DNA of 64,000 nt from Cordylochernes scorpioides (GCA_030710605.1 CP092870.1:52837921-52901920), one strand, 5' to 3'; counted from the first letter of the stretch, positions 22,190 to 35,700 are shown. Numbers and translations are program-made. The notes: a model not told the origin generated them from the letters alone.

Positions 22190-23395
22190 AAAGGACAGTT
22201 TCCATCACCAATACAGTAGAACAACCATCATGAGAGGACACTCTTGCTAAAGGACACCTCTCTACAAAGGACAGTTTCCATCACCAATACAGTAGAACAA
22301 CCTCCATGAGAGGAAACTCCTGCTAAAGGACACCTCTCTACAAAGGACAGTTTCCATCACCAATACAGTAGAACAACCTCCATGAGAGGACACATCTCTA
22401 CAAAGGACAGTTTCCATCACCAATACAGTAGAACAACCATCATGAGAGGACACTCTTGCTAAAGGACACCTCTCTACAAAGGACAGTTTCCATCACCAAT
22501 ACAGTAGAACAACCTCCATGAGAGGACACATCTCTACAAAGGACAGTTTCCATCACCAATACAGTAGAACAACCATCATGAGAGGACACTCTTGCTAAAG
22601 GACACCTCTCTACAAAGGACAGTTTCCATCACCAATACAGTAGAACAACCATCATGAGAGGACACTCTTGCTAAAGGACACCTCTCTACAAAGGACAGTT
22701 TCCATCACCAATACAGTAGAACAACCTCCATGAGAGGACACATCTCTACAAAGGACAGTTTCCATCACCAATACAGTAGAACAACCATCATGAGAGGACA
22801 CTCTTGCTAGAGGACACCTCTCTACAAAGGACAGTTTCCATCACCAATACAGTAGAACAACCTCCATGAGAGGAAACTCCTGCTAAAGGACACCTCTCTA
22901 CAAAGGACAGTTTCCATCACCAATACAGTAGAACAACCTCCATGAGAGGAAACTCCTGCTAAAGGACACCTCTCTACAAAGGACAGTTTCCATCACCAAT
23001 ACAGTAGAACAACCTCCATGAGAGGAAACTCCTGCTAAAGGACACCTCTCTACAAAGGACAGTTTCCATCACCAATACAGTAGAACAACCTCCATGAGAG
23101 GAAACTCCTGCTAAAGGACACCTCTCTACAAAGGACAGTTTCCATCACCAATACAGTAGAACAACCTCCATGAGAGGAAACTCCTGCTAAAGGACACCTC
23201 TCTACAAAGGAGAGTTTCCATCACCAATACAGTAGAACAACCTCCATGAGAGGAAACTCCTGCTAAAGGACACCTTCTACAAAGGACAGTTTCCATCACC
23301 AATACAGTAGAACAACCATCATGAGAGGACACTCTTGCTAAAGGACACCTCTCTACAAAGAACAGTTTTTATATACAAAATTACCATTTTTACTC
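22190..23395. repeat. MITE-1-derived tandem array, 76-bp and 60-bp units
   Basis: About 16 tandem copies of ACAGTTTCCATCACCAATAC + AGTAGAACAACCTCCATGAG + AGGAAACTCCTGCTAAAGGA + CACCTCTCTACAAAGG, with a 60-bp short form lacking the middle. The array ends in the interior of a normal MITE-1 (ATTACCATTTTTACTCTTTA), showing its origin. Confidence 0.92.
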
Positions 23396-23930
23396 TTTAA
23401 AACCCTCCAATAGAACTGTGCAAGATTGCAGCAAATATCCGAGGCACAAAGATTGTGAGACATTTTGAGACAGAACATCAAAGACCTGCAAAATTGTGGT
23501 ATAATTTATAAATTATTTATTATTAAATCTTTTTTCGTTGCATTTTAGGAATATAGAGCTTGATCTCCTAAGATGTAAAATTTGCCGGGAGGAAATTGAT
23601 CCATAAAAGCATAGGGCGCCTCTCCCGTCAAAACTAGAAGCCATCTATTGACCGTTGCCGCAACTAGCGGCCTCGGGTTGGTGACAAAGCCACAACACCA
23701 GCTTGCCAAATCTTTTGATGTTTATTTTGACGGGAGAGGCACCCTCTGCTTTTATTGATCTCCTAAATAATGTAATGTAAAACTTTAGCAGCATTAGAGT
23801 AGTTTACAATGAATCATATATGTTTAAATAATCTTTTAAATTACCTTTGCATGCGTGATGTGTGTTAAAGCTCTATACTTTATAAGGTTGTCCCAAAAGT
23901 TTGTGTGATTCTTATTACTTGGTAAATAAT
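23395..23930. repeat. TIR element with GGCGCCTCTCCCGTCAAAA ends and plain AT-rich DNA
   Basis: 23610-23760 is a short element with inverted ends (CGCCTCTCCCGTCAAAA and TTTTGACGGGAGAGGC). Related ends occur at 30515-30830 and near 52070. The rest is AT-rich with no feature. Confidence 0.55.
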
Positions 23931-24515
23931 ATCTTCTTCCTCTTCTTTCTTATCTCCACTCAATCAAGTTGTGACTCTTGATGGTATTTGACAACCATCA
24001 TGACTGGGTGAAGTAGAATGCGTCTGCCTTTGTCATTAAGACTGGGAGCACTACTCAGTGGCAGGTCGACTTAGCTCCAAAAGAAATGGCCGCCTCTGAC
24101 ATGAGGAACAGACGCCATGTGCAGCTGCTCCTAACATGGAGTACAAACGCTGCTCATCCTGTATCCCTGGATTAGGAGCCCTTACAGGGTACTATCAGCC
24201 GGGCTAGCTGAGCCCAGGTTTTTTAGCGAGCTTGTTACTGCTTCCCCTCCTCCTTTTTCATCCTGGCTTGGGACCGGTAATTGGTAAATAATATTATTAC
24301 GGTGAATACATAATAATAAATAATACAATTACTTTATACATAATACAAAGACATTATATATAACAGCGAATAATATTGGTATTTCATTTTTTTTGCAAGT
24401 GTTTAAGAACTTTTGGGACAACCTTGTATTACGTATCCTGTAGATAGAGGTTGTCTGGCCGGCATCCATATTTCTGTAAAAAATAGACACTTCGGCCAGT
24501 TAGTTTTATTTTCTA

Positions 24516-24552
24516 AACGTTTCAACAAAAATATTTTGTCTTCGTCAGAAGA
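24516..24552 (-). ncRNA. Hammerhead ribozyme, family 3, intact core
   Basis: Reads CTGACGA, one extra A, GACAAAA-TAT-TTTTGTT, GAAACGTT. Stem II pairs over seven positions with one G-U; stem III is AC/GU; triplet GUU. Sits in a repeat flanked by GGCCGAAGTGTCTATTTTTT. Confidence 0.6.
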
Positions 24553-24787
24553 AATAAATAAAAATAAAGCATTTGACAAGGCGTTAAGCATTGTTCTGAG
24601 GTTTGCAAGGGCGTTCTCATGCAATTTTTCAAATTTAGTACAATTATATTACTTAGCTTGAGATAAAGTTTCATTAAAGCTTTGAACTGGCTGTTATTCT
24701 AGACCAGTTCATAGAACACCCAACATCTGTATCCTACTGTCCTTACTTCAATGGTACTTCTCAAATCCTCTACAGCATCTCTCACTC

Positions 24788-25145
24788 TGGTTTAAATAAC
24801 TCTGTTGTTGTTTCTTATCCCCTTGTGTAAAGATTACATAAATTCCATGAGTCCAAGCTCCTCGAGCTGTTTTATGAAAAGCAGCGGCCTCTCCCAAAGG
24901 TCCTGTTTAGTGCATCTAATGCAAACCAAAATGTGTTCTGGAGCTGCAGGTGCCAAGCTACATTTTGGGCAAGTGGGGTAGATTTTGTTATTATTTTCTA
25001 TCTTCAATGGCTTGAGATGGCCAGTTCTAAATCGTGTTAGTGTTGTTTGATGCTGTCTATTTCTGATGTTCAGAGCTCTTCCTGGGTCCACTCCACTGTA
25101 CCAACTGTGCTTAGGTGGGATCCTCCAGTTCAGAATGGTTATGTA
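24788..25145 (-). pseudogene. LINE-1 family 3' fragment
   Basis: The - strand encodes [40 protein letters not shown] and [20 protein letters not shown], the CX2CX8HX4C knuckle at the end of the RNase H LINE ORF2, then the CAAC tail. 5'-truncated. Confidence 0.8.
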
Positions 25146-25574
25146 AAAATGATTGGAAAATATTAAACAAACAAAAAAAACTTTAATTGTGATAATCATT
25201 TATTTTAAATATTACATTGAGACACATTGAGTATTTATAAAATATAATTATAAAAAAAGTAATTTTATATACATACATCAGAAATATATATAGGATAAAA
25301 TAGGTAACTCACACACACTAAATACATATTTAACAATACAACAACAATTGAAATCATTTTTTAAAAAATCACAGTAGTATTGAGGTTTGAAAAGAAAACT
25401 GTACATCTTGAGATAGCAGTCTGTTGGCCAGGGATTCTAAACACAACAACAGACATAAGTTACAATTATCATAATTAGCACCATCTATTGCTGGAAATTG
25501 GTACTCATTTTTACTGCTACTTTTAAAAAATATATATGAGAAACAAGGAAAAATATTTTAAAAACTATACATAT

Positions 25575-25895
25575 GTAGTTTTTTTGCTTATCCCTAGTAC
25601 ACGTGGTACAGGCTATGATAATCATGGTGGGTAGAAGTAGGCGACTGCTTTTACTGTAAGTGCACCACATGTCTACACATGTAAAAAGCAGTTCGACTTT
25701 GCAATTACAAATGTGCCAGAGCCCTGTTTAGTTACTTGCACTCGTTAATGGGGTTGGACTTTTGCAAGAAAGGGGAGCCATTGAAGCATTTTTTACTTAA
25801 ATCAGAAAGAAGTGCCCAAGGTGGGAATCGAATCCGGGTCGTAGCGGTCCAAAACCAACAGTTAGACCATCCTTCCACCAACCCCCTTATATATG
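25575..25895 (-). repeat. SINE-A, reverse, near full length
   Basis: Runs from CTTATCCCTAGTACACGTGG to AACCAACAGTTAGACCATCC with GGAATCGAATCC as the box B region. Other reverse copies: 7448-7755, 29600-29790, 29900-30030, 36500-36795, 37735-38030, 55205-55285, 59275-59575, 61575-61680. Confidence 0.8.
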
Positions 25896-26350
25896 TGGTG
25901 ATGCATTTGATCCTGTCATATGACTGTATTGGCATGATGGTTGATTAGATGGATGCAGTCCTGGTGGCCACAATGATCCGAGTGATTACAGGCGTGAATG
26001 GTATAGCTCAAAAGGACAAGACATGTTGGATGTCACCAGAGAGAGACGGAGCAAGAAGCCAACGTGGGTCAGGGCAGGTCTGTCCATTCTCGTGTCCAAA
26101 CGGGACTGATCAATTGTTGAGGAAGAAGGGGCACACCTGGTAACCTGACTATGTTTTTCGGACCAACGGTGTAATCGGAGACCTTTCTTCTGTCTGGCGC
26201 CAGATGTCACTCATTCTAATTTTTTTTTTTTTTTGTAATACATGATGGATGAACTGGCATGCTGTATTGTGTCTACAATTTTAGTTGTTACACTATAACT
26301 ATATTACATATGGGGATATTATATTGTAATATATTACAACAAATTTATAT
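25895..26350. other. Unassigned intergenic DNA
   Basis: 26000-26210 has higher GC and short ORFs on both strands, but no splice context or family match that I can defend. No other feature seen. Confidence 0.35.
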
Positions 26351-26649
26351 ACAGTAGACCTCCCTGTGAAGGACAACACCTAATTGCAGAGCCAAAGTGG
26401 CATTTAGGGAGAGGTGTCCTCTTACCAGAGAGTTGTCAATTTGTAAAACTGGTAATTTTGGTGATGAAAAGGGTTCTTTGTAGAGAGGTGTCCTCTAGCG
26501 GGAGTGTCCTCTCATAGAGGTTGTTCTATTGTATATATAAGCTACAGTTTAGATTATAGACAAGAATCAAAAAGTAACATGACCAAATCCAACAGCATTG
26601 TTACCAAAACATCACAACATTTCCAATGATTTGGATTTTTTGTCTCGTT

Positions 26650-28195
26650 ACCTTTTGAAAAATATATACAGTCAATGGAGAGAGACAAAACTTAAGGAAG
26701 TTATACCTTTTAGCATGTATATCGGGATTCAGACAATAACTCTGAAAGATATACTCATGGACAAAACTTAAGGTAGTTGTACCTTTTATCATGTATATCA
26801 GGATTCAGACAATAACTCTGAAAGATACACTCATGGACAAAACTTAAGGAAGTTATACCTTTTATCATGAATATCGGGATTCAGACACTAATTCTGAAAG
26901 ATACACTCATGGACAAAACTTGAGGTAGTTATACCTTTTAGCATGTATATCAGGATTCAGACAATAACTCTGAAAGATACACTCATGGACAAAACTTAAG
27001 GAAGTTATACCTTTTAGCATGTATATCGGGATTCAGACAATAACTCTGAAAGATATACTCATGGACAAAACTTAAGGTAGTTATACCTTTTAGCATGTAT
27101 ATCAGGATTCAGACAATAACTCTGAAAGATACACTCATGGACAAAACTTAAGGAAGTTATACCTTTTATCATGAATATCGGGATTCAGACACTAATTCTG
27201 AAAGATACACTCATGGACAAAACTTGAGGTAGTTATACCTTTTAGCATGTATATCAGGATTCAGACAATAACTCTGAAAGATACACTCATGGACAAAACT
27301 TAAGGAAGTTATACCTTTTATCATGAATATCGGGATTAAGACAATAACTCTGAAAGATACACTCATGGACAAAACTTAAGGAAGTTGTACCTTTTATCAT
27401 GAATATCGGGATTCAGACAATAACTCTGAAAGTTACACTCATGGACAAAACTTAAGGAAGTTGTACCTTTCAGCATGAATATCGGGATTCAGACAATAAC
27501 TCTGAAATATACACTCATGGACAAACCTTAAGGAAGTTATACCTTTTATCATGAATATCGGGATTCAGACAATAACTCTGAAAGATACACTCATGGACAA
27601 AACTTGAGGTAGTTATACCTTTTAGCATGTATATCAAGATTCAGACAATAACTCTGAAAGATACACTCATGGACAAAACTTAAGGAAGTTATACCTTTTA
27701 TCATGAATATCGGGATTCAGACACTAATTCTGAAAGATACACTCATGGACAAAACTTGAGGTAGTTATACCTTTTAGCATGTATATCAGGATTCAGACAA
27801 TAACTCTGAAAGATACACTCATGGACAAAACTTGAGGTAGTTATACCTTTTAGCATGTATATCAGGATTCAGACAATAACTCTGAAAGATACACTCATGG
27901 ACAAAACTTAAGGAAGTTATACCTTTTAGCATGAATATCGGGATTCAGACAATAACTCTGAAAGATACACTCATGGACAAAACTTAAGGAAATTATACCT
28001 TTTAGCATGAATATCGGGATTCAGACAATAACTCTGAAAGATACACTCATGGACAAAACTTAAGGAAGTTGTACCTTTTAGCATGAATATCGGGATTCAG
28101 ACAATAACTCTGAAAGATACACTCATGGACAAAACTTAAGGAAGTTATACCTTTTAGCATGAATATCGGGATTCAGACAATAACTCTGAAAGATA
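26650..28195. repeat. 76-bp minisatellite seeded by a Tc1/mariner-like MITE
   Basis: About 20 units of ACACTCATGGACAAAACTTA + AGGAAGTTATACCTTTTAGC + ATGTATATCGGGATTCAGAC + AATAACTCTGAAAGAT. The unit is the TIR-proximal end of an element seen with two units at 51290-51565 and seven at 62690-63352. Composite blocks (4-5 units) recur. Confidence 0.92.
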
Positions 28196-28329
28196 TTACA
28201 GTGACCTTTATTGAAGACATGAGATAAACAAGTGTGAACAAAATTGCTTCCTTTGTGCAGTGTGTATAATACAAAATCAATTTCAACAGACCTTACACTT
28301 AAAAAAAAAAACAGCATTGATAGAGTTTA

Positions 28330-28570
28330 AACCCCTAAATGGAGTTTAAATACTGATGAAATGGCTAGAAGGGTTCACTGCTGATGAGCCAAGCCCTCCC
28401 CCTTTCAATTGTTTTCTCCTTTGCTATATTAGGCATGTACGATTATGTATACAAATTGGATTATAGATTAGAAACACAAGGTAATAAGACCAAATTCAAA
28501 TAGATAGTTTGTATGCACACATTTGGGCTTATTTACCTTGTGTTTCTAATCTATAATCCAATTTGTAACT
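28330..28570. repeat. Family 4 fragment and truncated family 2 palindrome
   Basis: 28355-28410 carries CTGATGAGCCAAGCCCTCCC; 28445-28565 is an inverted pair ATTATAGATTAGAAACACAA lacking a ribozyme core. Confidence 0.5.
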
Positions 28571-28694
28571 AATCATCTTTGTTAGAGTTCAATGGACCTA
28601 AGATGTTATTTTATACACTATTTATTTATTTATTTATTTGAATTTATTGCCTCTTGTAGGCATTTAGCAATTGCTTTTTAAAATTTATGGTGAA

Positions 28695-29335
28695 AATTAA
28701 TACAGTAGAGGCTCCTTTAGAGGACACTCTCGCTAGAGGTCACCTCTCTACAAAGGACAGTTTTCATCACCAATACAGTAGAACAAACTCCATGATGAGA
28801 GAACACTCTCATTAGAGGACATCTCTCTACAAAGGACAGTTGTCATCACCAATACAGTAGTACAAACTCCATGAGAGAACACCTCTCTACAAATGACAGT
28901 TATCATCACTAATACAGTAATACAAACTCCATGAGGTTCCCAACCAGCCAGTCCTGAACATCTATTGAATTCTATCAAATCCTCCAAAAAATACCTCTGA
29001 GAAAATCCCAGGACTATAATAGAAAAGCTGAGACAATGGAACCTAATGGAGATTGTTTAAATGACTTGAAGAATAAGCAACAACAAGAACAACACAACCT
29101 CCATGAGAGGACACTCCCACTAGAGGTCACCTCTCTACAAAGGACAGTTGTCATCACCAATACAGTAGAATAATCTCAATGAGAGGACACTCTCACTAGA
29201 GGTCACCTCTCTACAAAGGACAGTTTTCATCACCAATACAGTAGAACAACTTTTTTTTTTGCTTACCCCTGTAGAACAACCTTCATCAGAGGACACATCT
29301 CTATAAAGGACACTTTCCATCACCAAAAATTACCA
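28695..29335. repeat. Partial MITE-1 array
   Basis: Six or so degenerate units (GGACAGTTGTCATCACCAAT, ACAGTAGAACAAACTCCATG), interrupted by 28930-29090, where other DNA is inserted. Earlier stage of the 22-kb array. Confidence 0.7.
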
Positions 29336-29337
29336 TA

Positions 29338-30030
29338 GGGGGTCTGTGGACTAGTGGTCTAAACTGTTGATTTTCGACTGCTACAGGTTCAAATCCGGCA
29401 TTTGGGTACTATTTTCCGAAAAAGATATTGCTCCAATTGTATTGAAGAATTTTAACCCACCAGCGAGTATAAATAACCAAACCGGGCTCTGGCTACTTGT
29501 AAGTGCAAAAGTCAAACTGCTTTTCACATGTGTAGATATGTGGTGCACTCGGAGTAAAATCAGTCGCCAACTTCTACCAACCATGATATTATTTCATTAT
29601 TATCCCTTGTACACGTTGTACAGGCCATGATAATCATGGTGGGTAGTTAGCGACTGCTTTTACTTACTGTAAATGCACCACATGTCTACATATGTGAAAA
29701 GCAGTTGCAATTACAAATGTGCTAAAGTCCTGTTTGGTTACTTGCACTCACTGGTGGGGTAGACCTTTGCAAGAATCAGGTGCAATTGGAGCCTAAATGA
29801 TTATCATGGCCTGTACCATGTTTACTAGAAATAAAAAACATTTTTTACTAATTAGTGTTTCTCTAGTAAGAGGATTTCTCTGTCCTTGAGGGAAACTTTT
29901 TTTTTTGCTTTTCCCTAGTACACGTTGTACAGGCCATGATAAACATGGTAGGTAGAAGTAGGCGACTGCTTTTAATGTAAGTGCACCACATGTCTACACA
30001 TTTAAAAAGCAGTTCGACTTTGCACTTACA
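29338..30030. repeat. Three SINE-A copies
   Basis: 29338-29590 forward, 29600-29790 reverse, 29900-30030 reverse fragment, separated by a few dozen bases. Confidence 0.7.
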
Positions 30031-30204
30031 TAGGAAACTTTGGAATTGGGGGACAAGGGAAGAAAAATAAGAAACAAACATACCTGGGGAGGGGTGGAGG
30101 AGAGAAATGTCACTTCCGAGTAAATTGAAACCTGAGTAGGGATTCTTTAATGCTGGGTTGTTTGACCTGACGACTCTTTTTGGAGAGTCCTACTGGTCTC
30201 TGGG

Positions 30205-30470
30205 AAGATTTGTGATTGGATCCTGGACAGACACATGCTCAGTTTATGTAAGATGTTAATGCAGTAAATTATTCTGAGAGATAATAAATAATAATAAGGA
30301 TAAATGTGTGAGAATTTGTGATTGGATCCTGGACAGACACATGCTCAGTTTATGTAAGGTTGTTAATGCGGTAAATTAATCTGAGAGATAATAAATAATA
30401 ATAAGGATAAATGTGTGAGAATTTGTGATTGGATCCTGGACAGCCACAAGCAGGGATGTAAATTTGATAA
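30205..30470 (+). repeat. ~107-bp tandem duplication
   Basis: TGTGATTGGATCCTGGACAG recurs at about 30210, 30317 and 30425, each followed by ATGCTCAGTTTATGTAAG or a variant. Confidence 0.75.
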
Positions 30471-30514
30471 AAATTATTCGAAGATAAATAACAAAAGGGT
30501 TCTGAAAAGACAAA

Positions 30515-30830
30515 GGTCACCTCTCCCGTCAAAACAGACATCAAACCCAGACACCATTCACCTATATTTTAGCCATAGATTTGGCCTAGCCACTTAGCCA
30601 GCTAAACACATCTTTGGCAGATTGTCAAGATTCCATGAGATCCACATCCATAAAGTCCGCCCTAGGTTGACGAGGGCCATTAGCCTGAAACCATGTCTCT
30701 AGGTCGACACTTCTTAGTTTGCCAAAGCTGCTGTTGTGTCTTTGTCACCGACCCGAGGCAGCTTAGTTTGCAGCGACGGTTAATGGATGGCGTCTGGCTT
30801 TGACGGGAGAGGTGACCTTTCTCTTTTTAG
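30515..30830. mobile_element. Short TIR element (GGTCACCTCTCCCGTCAAA)
   Basis: Inverted ends GGTCACCTCTCCCGTCAAA and TTTGACGGGAGAGGTGACC enclose about 280 bp with no ORF. Non-autonomous DNA transposon; superfamily not identified. Confidence 0.65.
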
Positions 30831-30974
30831 ATCAATATCCTCCCGGCAGGATGTCCATCTATAACAATAAGGTTGTATGCACTAAAATGCTAGTGAAGGG
30901 TACTCCTGTTCAGGTACTTTAATATCAACATTAGTTTGTTGTAAGAAAGGGTTCTCAATATAAATTCATGTATA

Positions 30975-32712
30975 TCTGGATTTAGGTTGTTTCTTAGCAA
31001 CATAGTTATTGACCTAATCTACAATGGTTGTTTCTTAGCAACATAGTTATTGACCTAATCTACAATGGTTGTTTCTTAGCAACATAGTGATCGACCTAAA
31101 TTACAATGGTTGTTTCTTAGCAACATAGTGATCAAACTAATCTACAATGGTTGTTTCTTAGCAACATAGTGATAAAACTAATCTACAATGGTTGTTTCTT
31201 AGCAACATAGTGATCGACCTAATCTACAATGGTTGTTTCTTAGCAACATAGTGATCGAACTAATCTACAATGGTTGTTTCTTAGCAACATAGTGATCGAC
31301 CTAATCTACAATGGTTGTTTCTTAGCAACATGGTGATCGACCTAATCTACAATGGTTGTTTCTTAGCAACATGGTGATCGACCTAATCTACAATGGTTGT
31401 TTCTTAGCAACATAGTGATCGACCTAATCTACAATGGTTGTTTCTTAGCAACATAGTGATCGACCTAAACTACAATGGTTGTTTCTTAGCAACATAGTGA
31501 TCGACCTAATCTACAATGGTTGTTTCTTAGCAACATAGTGATCGACCTAATCTACAATGGTTGTTTCTTAGCAACATAGTGATCGACCTAATCTACAATG
31601 GTTGTTTCTTAGCAACATAGTGATCAACCTAATCTACAATGGTTGTTTCTTAGCAACATAGTGATCAACCTAATCTACAATGGTTGTTTCTTAGCAACAT
31701 AGTGATCAACCTAATCTACAATGGTTGTTTCTTAGCAACATAGTGATCGACCTAATCTACAATGGTTGTTTCTTAGCAACATAGTGATCGACCTAATCTA
31801 CAATGGTTGTTTCTTAGCAACATAGTGATCGACCTAATCTACAATGGTTGTTTCTTAGCAACATAGTGATCGACCAAATCTACAATGGTTGTTTCTTAGC
31901 AACATAGTGATCGACCTAATCTACAATGGTTGTTTCTTAGCAACATAGTGATCGACCTAATCTACAATGGTTGTTTCTGAGCAACATGGTGATCGACCTA
32001 ATCTACAATGGTTGTTTCTTAGCAACATGGTGATCGACCTAATCTACAATGGTTGTTTCTTAGCAACATGGTGATCGACCTAATCTACAATGGTTGTTTC
32101 TTAGCAACATGGTGATCGACCTAATCTACAATGGTTGTTTCTTAGCAACATAGTGATCGACCTAATCTACAATGGTTGTTTCTTAGCAACATAGTGATCG
32201 ACCTAATCTACAATGGTTGTTTCTTAGCAACATAGTGATCGACCTAATCTACAATGGTTGTTTCTTAGCAACATAGTGATCGACCTAATCTACAATGGTT
32301 GTTTCTTAGCAACATAGTGATCGACCTAATCTACAATGGTTGCTTCTTAGCAACATAGTGATCGACCAAATCTACAATGGTTGTTTCTTAGCAACATAGT
32401 GATCGACCTAATCTACAATGGTTGTTTCTTAGCAACATAGTGATCGACCTAATCTACAATGGTTGTTTCTGAGCAACATAGTGATCGACCTAATCTACAA
32501 TGGTTGTTTCTTAGCAACATATAGTGATCTATCTTATCTACAATGGTTGTTTCTTAGCAACATAATGAACGACCTAATCTACAATGGTTGTTTCTTAGCA
32601 ACATAGTGATCAACCTATTCTACAATGGTTGTTTCTTAGCAACATAGTGATCGACCTAATCTACAATGGTTGTTTCTTAGCAACATAGTGATCAACCTAA
32701 TCTACAATGGCT
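30975..32712. repeat. 41-bp minisatellite, about 42 copies, X-box-like motif
   Basis: Very homogeneous units GATCGACCTAATCTACAATG + GTTGTTTCTTAGCAACATAGT. Each holds GTTTCTTAGCAAC, which fits the RFX X-box pattern RYYNYY-N(1-3)-RRNRAC. Right edge abuts the truncated 3' end of a LINE. Confidence 0.95.
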
Positions 32713-35700
32713 GTCTCTTTTTTCGCTAGCGCATCAGCAGCATCATTGCCTTCAATGCCAACATGTGAGGGTATCCATTGAAGGTGAATTTTTAAGGTTT
32801 TTGAGTTTTTGGAGATAACCAATTATGTTCCTGCTTACTTTGTCTCTAAGTTCCCCTGTGTGACTCAAGTGTTGTATGGCACTTCTACTTTCAGTGAGAA
32901 TCCAGATATCTTGATAATTAGTATTTCTGATGGATTTTAAGGCTTCATAAATGGCTATAAGTTCTGATCTGAAGACTGAGCAAAAATCTGGGATTCTTCT
33001 GTTCATTTTCTCAATGCCATTTGTGGTTTTGATGAGACAGCCACTGCCAGTGTGTTCTAGCTCGTCTCTGCTACCATTGGTATAGATAGTTATTGCATTT
33101 TTAGGAATGTTATTAATTATTTCTAATGATAATTGTTTTAAGTATTCTGGATTTTGGTATTTTTTGTTGGTGAGTTCATTTAAAGTGGCATTAAAAATAA
33201 CATTTTGTAGTGGTTTGCCTGGAGAAATTTTTTCTGCCAGATAATTTTTTTCCACTTTATTTTTTAAAAATCCATTTCTTTTGGCCAGGTGGTGAGGGCC
33301 TTATTTTTTGAGTCTTATATTGGATTCCCAATTAAGTATGTAATTGGAAGTTCTGTGTTTGTTTCCATAACTTTTGATTTTGTTTATATATTTTGGCAGA
33401 TTGTAGCTTCTTCTATCCTTTAAGGGCATAATGTCTGCCTCGTAAAGTACAATATCATTAGGGCAGCTATTTCGAAGACCTGTAATAATTCTAACTGCAC
33501 TTAGTTGTACCTTTCCAGTGATTTTAGATTTGTTTCAGGTGCTGTACCATAGATTTGATATCCATATTCCAGGATAGGTTTAATTAGAGATGTGTAAGTT
33601 AATTTTAGTGTGGTTGCATCAGCTTCCCACTCTCTTCCTGAAATATATTTCAGGATTTTTAGTCGGTCTCTTCCTTTTCTAATAACTTCTTCAATATGTT
33701 TACTGGAGTTAATTTCTGGATCCAGGGTGTAGCCTAATTTAGGATGTTTATTATATTGCAATTGTTGTTCTTTCAGAATAATATTTGGTCTTATTTTGTA
33801 TAGTTTCTTATCGGTAGTAAAAAGACAGGTTTCAGATTTTTGAGGGTTAAATTCTAATTTATGTTTATTAGCAATTTTTTATAGGTAGAAAAGAGTCTTG
33901 TTCAAATCTCTTTCAGCTTTTTTCCAGTTAGTATTGCTGCTCCATAGAATAATGTCATAAGCGAAAAGTCCAATTTTGGTTTTATGCAAAATTTTTTCTT
34001 CTATGCCTGCAATAAATAAGGTGAAGAGAGTTGGGCTAAGGACTGATCCTTGTGGTAATCCTTGGTACAATTTGATGGTTTTAAATAGAGTACCATTATA
34101 TTTAACCCTGATGTATCTATTTTTAAGGAAATCCTTTATCCAAGTGATAGCTTTTCCATCAATTTTAAAATGTTGTATAATTTTGAAATTAACTTGTTTT
34201 TCCATACCCCCCCCCTTGTCAAAAGCTTGTGTAAGGTCTAAAAAAGCAGCTATGGTGTGGTTAGTTGGTTTTCTGTTTTGTGCATCTTTTACCTTTTGTG
34301 TGAGTTGGTCTATTGTCCCATGTCCTTTCCTAAATCCATATTGTTCTTCTGGTAAGAGATTTCTTGTGTCGAGGTGGTAGGTGAGTCGTCTGAGTATAAT
34401 TTTTTCCATTAATTTGCAGCAAATACTTGTGAGAGAGATAGGTTGGTAATTTTTTGGGTCATCAGCAGATTTGTCAAGTTTTTTAATAGGAATTATTGTT
34501 GCAGTTTTCCAGTCTTGAGGCAATTTTCCAGTTTTCCAGGAGTTATTGAAAATATCAAGAAGTCTTTCTTTGCCATTTTTGCCCAAGTTTGATATTATTT
34601 AGCCATGGATTCCATCTGGCCCAGGAGTCTTGTTTAGGTCAGTTTTTTCTAATGCATAATTTAGTTCTTTCATATTGATTTTTTCACGGAAAATATTATG
34701 AGTGCTGGTGACATTTTTACAGTCATGAATAATCTTTCGGGCCTTTTCTTCAACTTTCTTATCTTTTATTTCAAATTTGATTTTACTACTTATTTGATAT
34801 GAATTATCTAAAATATTAGCAGAATTTTTGTCATTAGTTGCTGGGGTACCATCTGTATTCTTAATCATATCTGTGTTTTCAGTTTGTGGCTGGGCTCTGT
34901 CAATTTGTTTTGCCAAATGCCAAAGTTTTGTATTTGGGTTTCTTGGGTTCAGGTTTTCACAAGTTTGTTTCCATTTTTCCCTTTTCATATTTACGTATAA
35001 CCTTTTTATTTTTGCATTCACAATGTTCAGTTCAGTTCTACAATTTGTTTGGTTTTGGGTGCACTTTTTTGTAGTTCATTTCTTTTAGTTATAAGTGTTT
35101 GAATATCTTTTGCCTGGTGTGTATAATTTGGAATCCATTTCTTAATATTACCTCTTGGTATTGAAACTTTGGCTGCTTTAATAATGGTATTTTTGAAAGA
35201 TATCCAATTTTGTTCCAGATCTTTTATTCTAGTGGGCGCTTTTCTAAAGTCTTCATTGGTGTTTTGCTGGTAAAGATTCCAATTAGCCTTTTTGAAGTTC
35301 CAGAACTTTTCTTTAATTGAGCTGGTTTTGGTTTTGGTGCTAATTTCTATCAAAATAGGCAAATTATCACTTCCAATACTTTTTAATATTTGCCATTTGC
35401 TTTTGTGGAAAATCTCAGGACTGGAGAAACTTATATCAAGGGCTTGTGCAGTATTATAACTGTAGGAATGGTGGGTAGGATTCCCATCATTTAAACACAT
35501 GAAGGCATCGTCGTTAAATAAGTTTGATAATATTTTGCCTCTTGGGTTTGGCATGGAACATCCCCATAGTTGATGTTTGGCATTAAGGTAACCTACAATA
35601 ATAGTGTTGTCTGTAAGAAATTGAGCCATTGTATCATCGTCAATAGGTTTATTGTTTGAAGGGTGATACATATTGTATATGTTGATGGTTTTGTTTTGAT

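Noticed and set aside
25949..26210. Possible host exon in GC-richer DNA
   Set aside because: Short overlapping ORFs on both strands, no splice-site pair in phase with either gene, no recognisable family.
26650..28195. Regular repeats considered as a CRISPR array
   Set aside because: There are no unique spacers: the whole 76-bp unit repeats, the genome is eukaryotic, and the unit is a MITE end.
30975..32712. 41-bp array considered as a CRISPR array or centromeric satellite
   Set aside because: No spacers. The array is short and lies between two genes; nothing supports centromere function.
33976..34380. 134-codon + strand ORF
   Set aside because: It is antisense to the LINE reverse transcriptase on the - strand.
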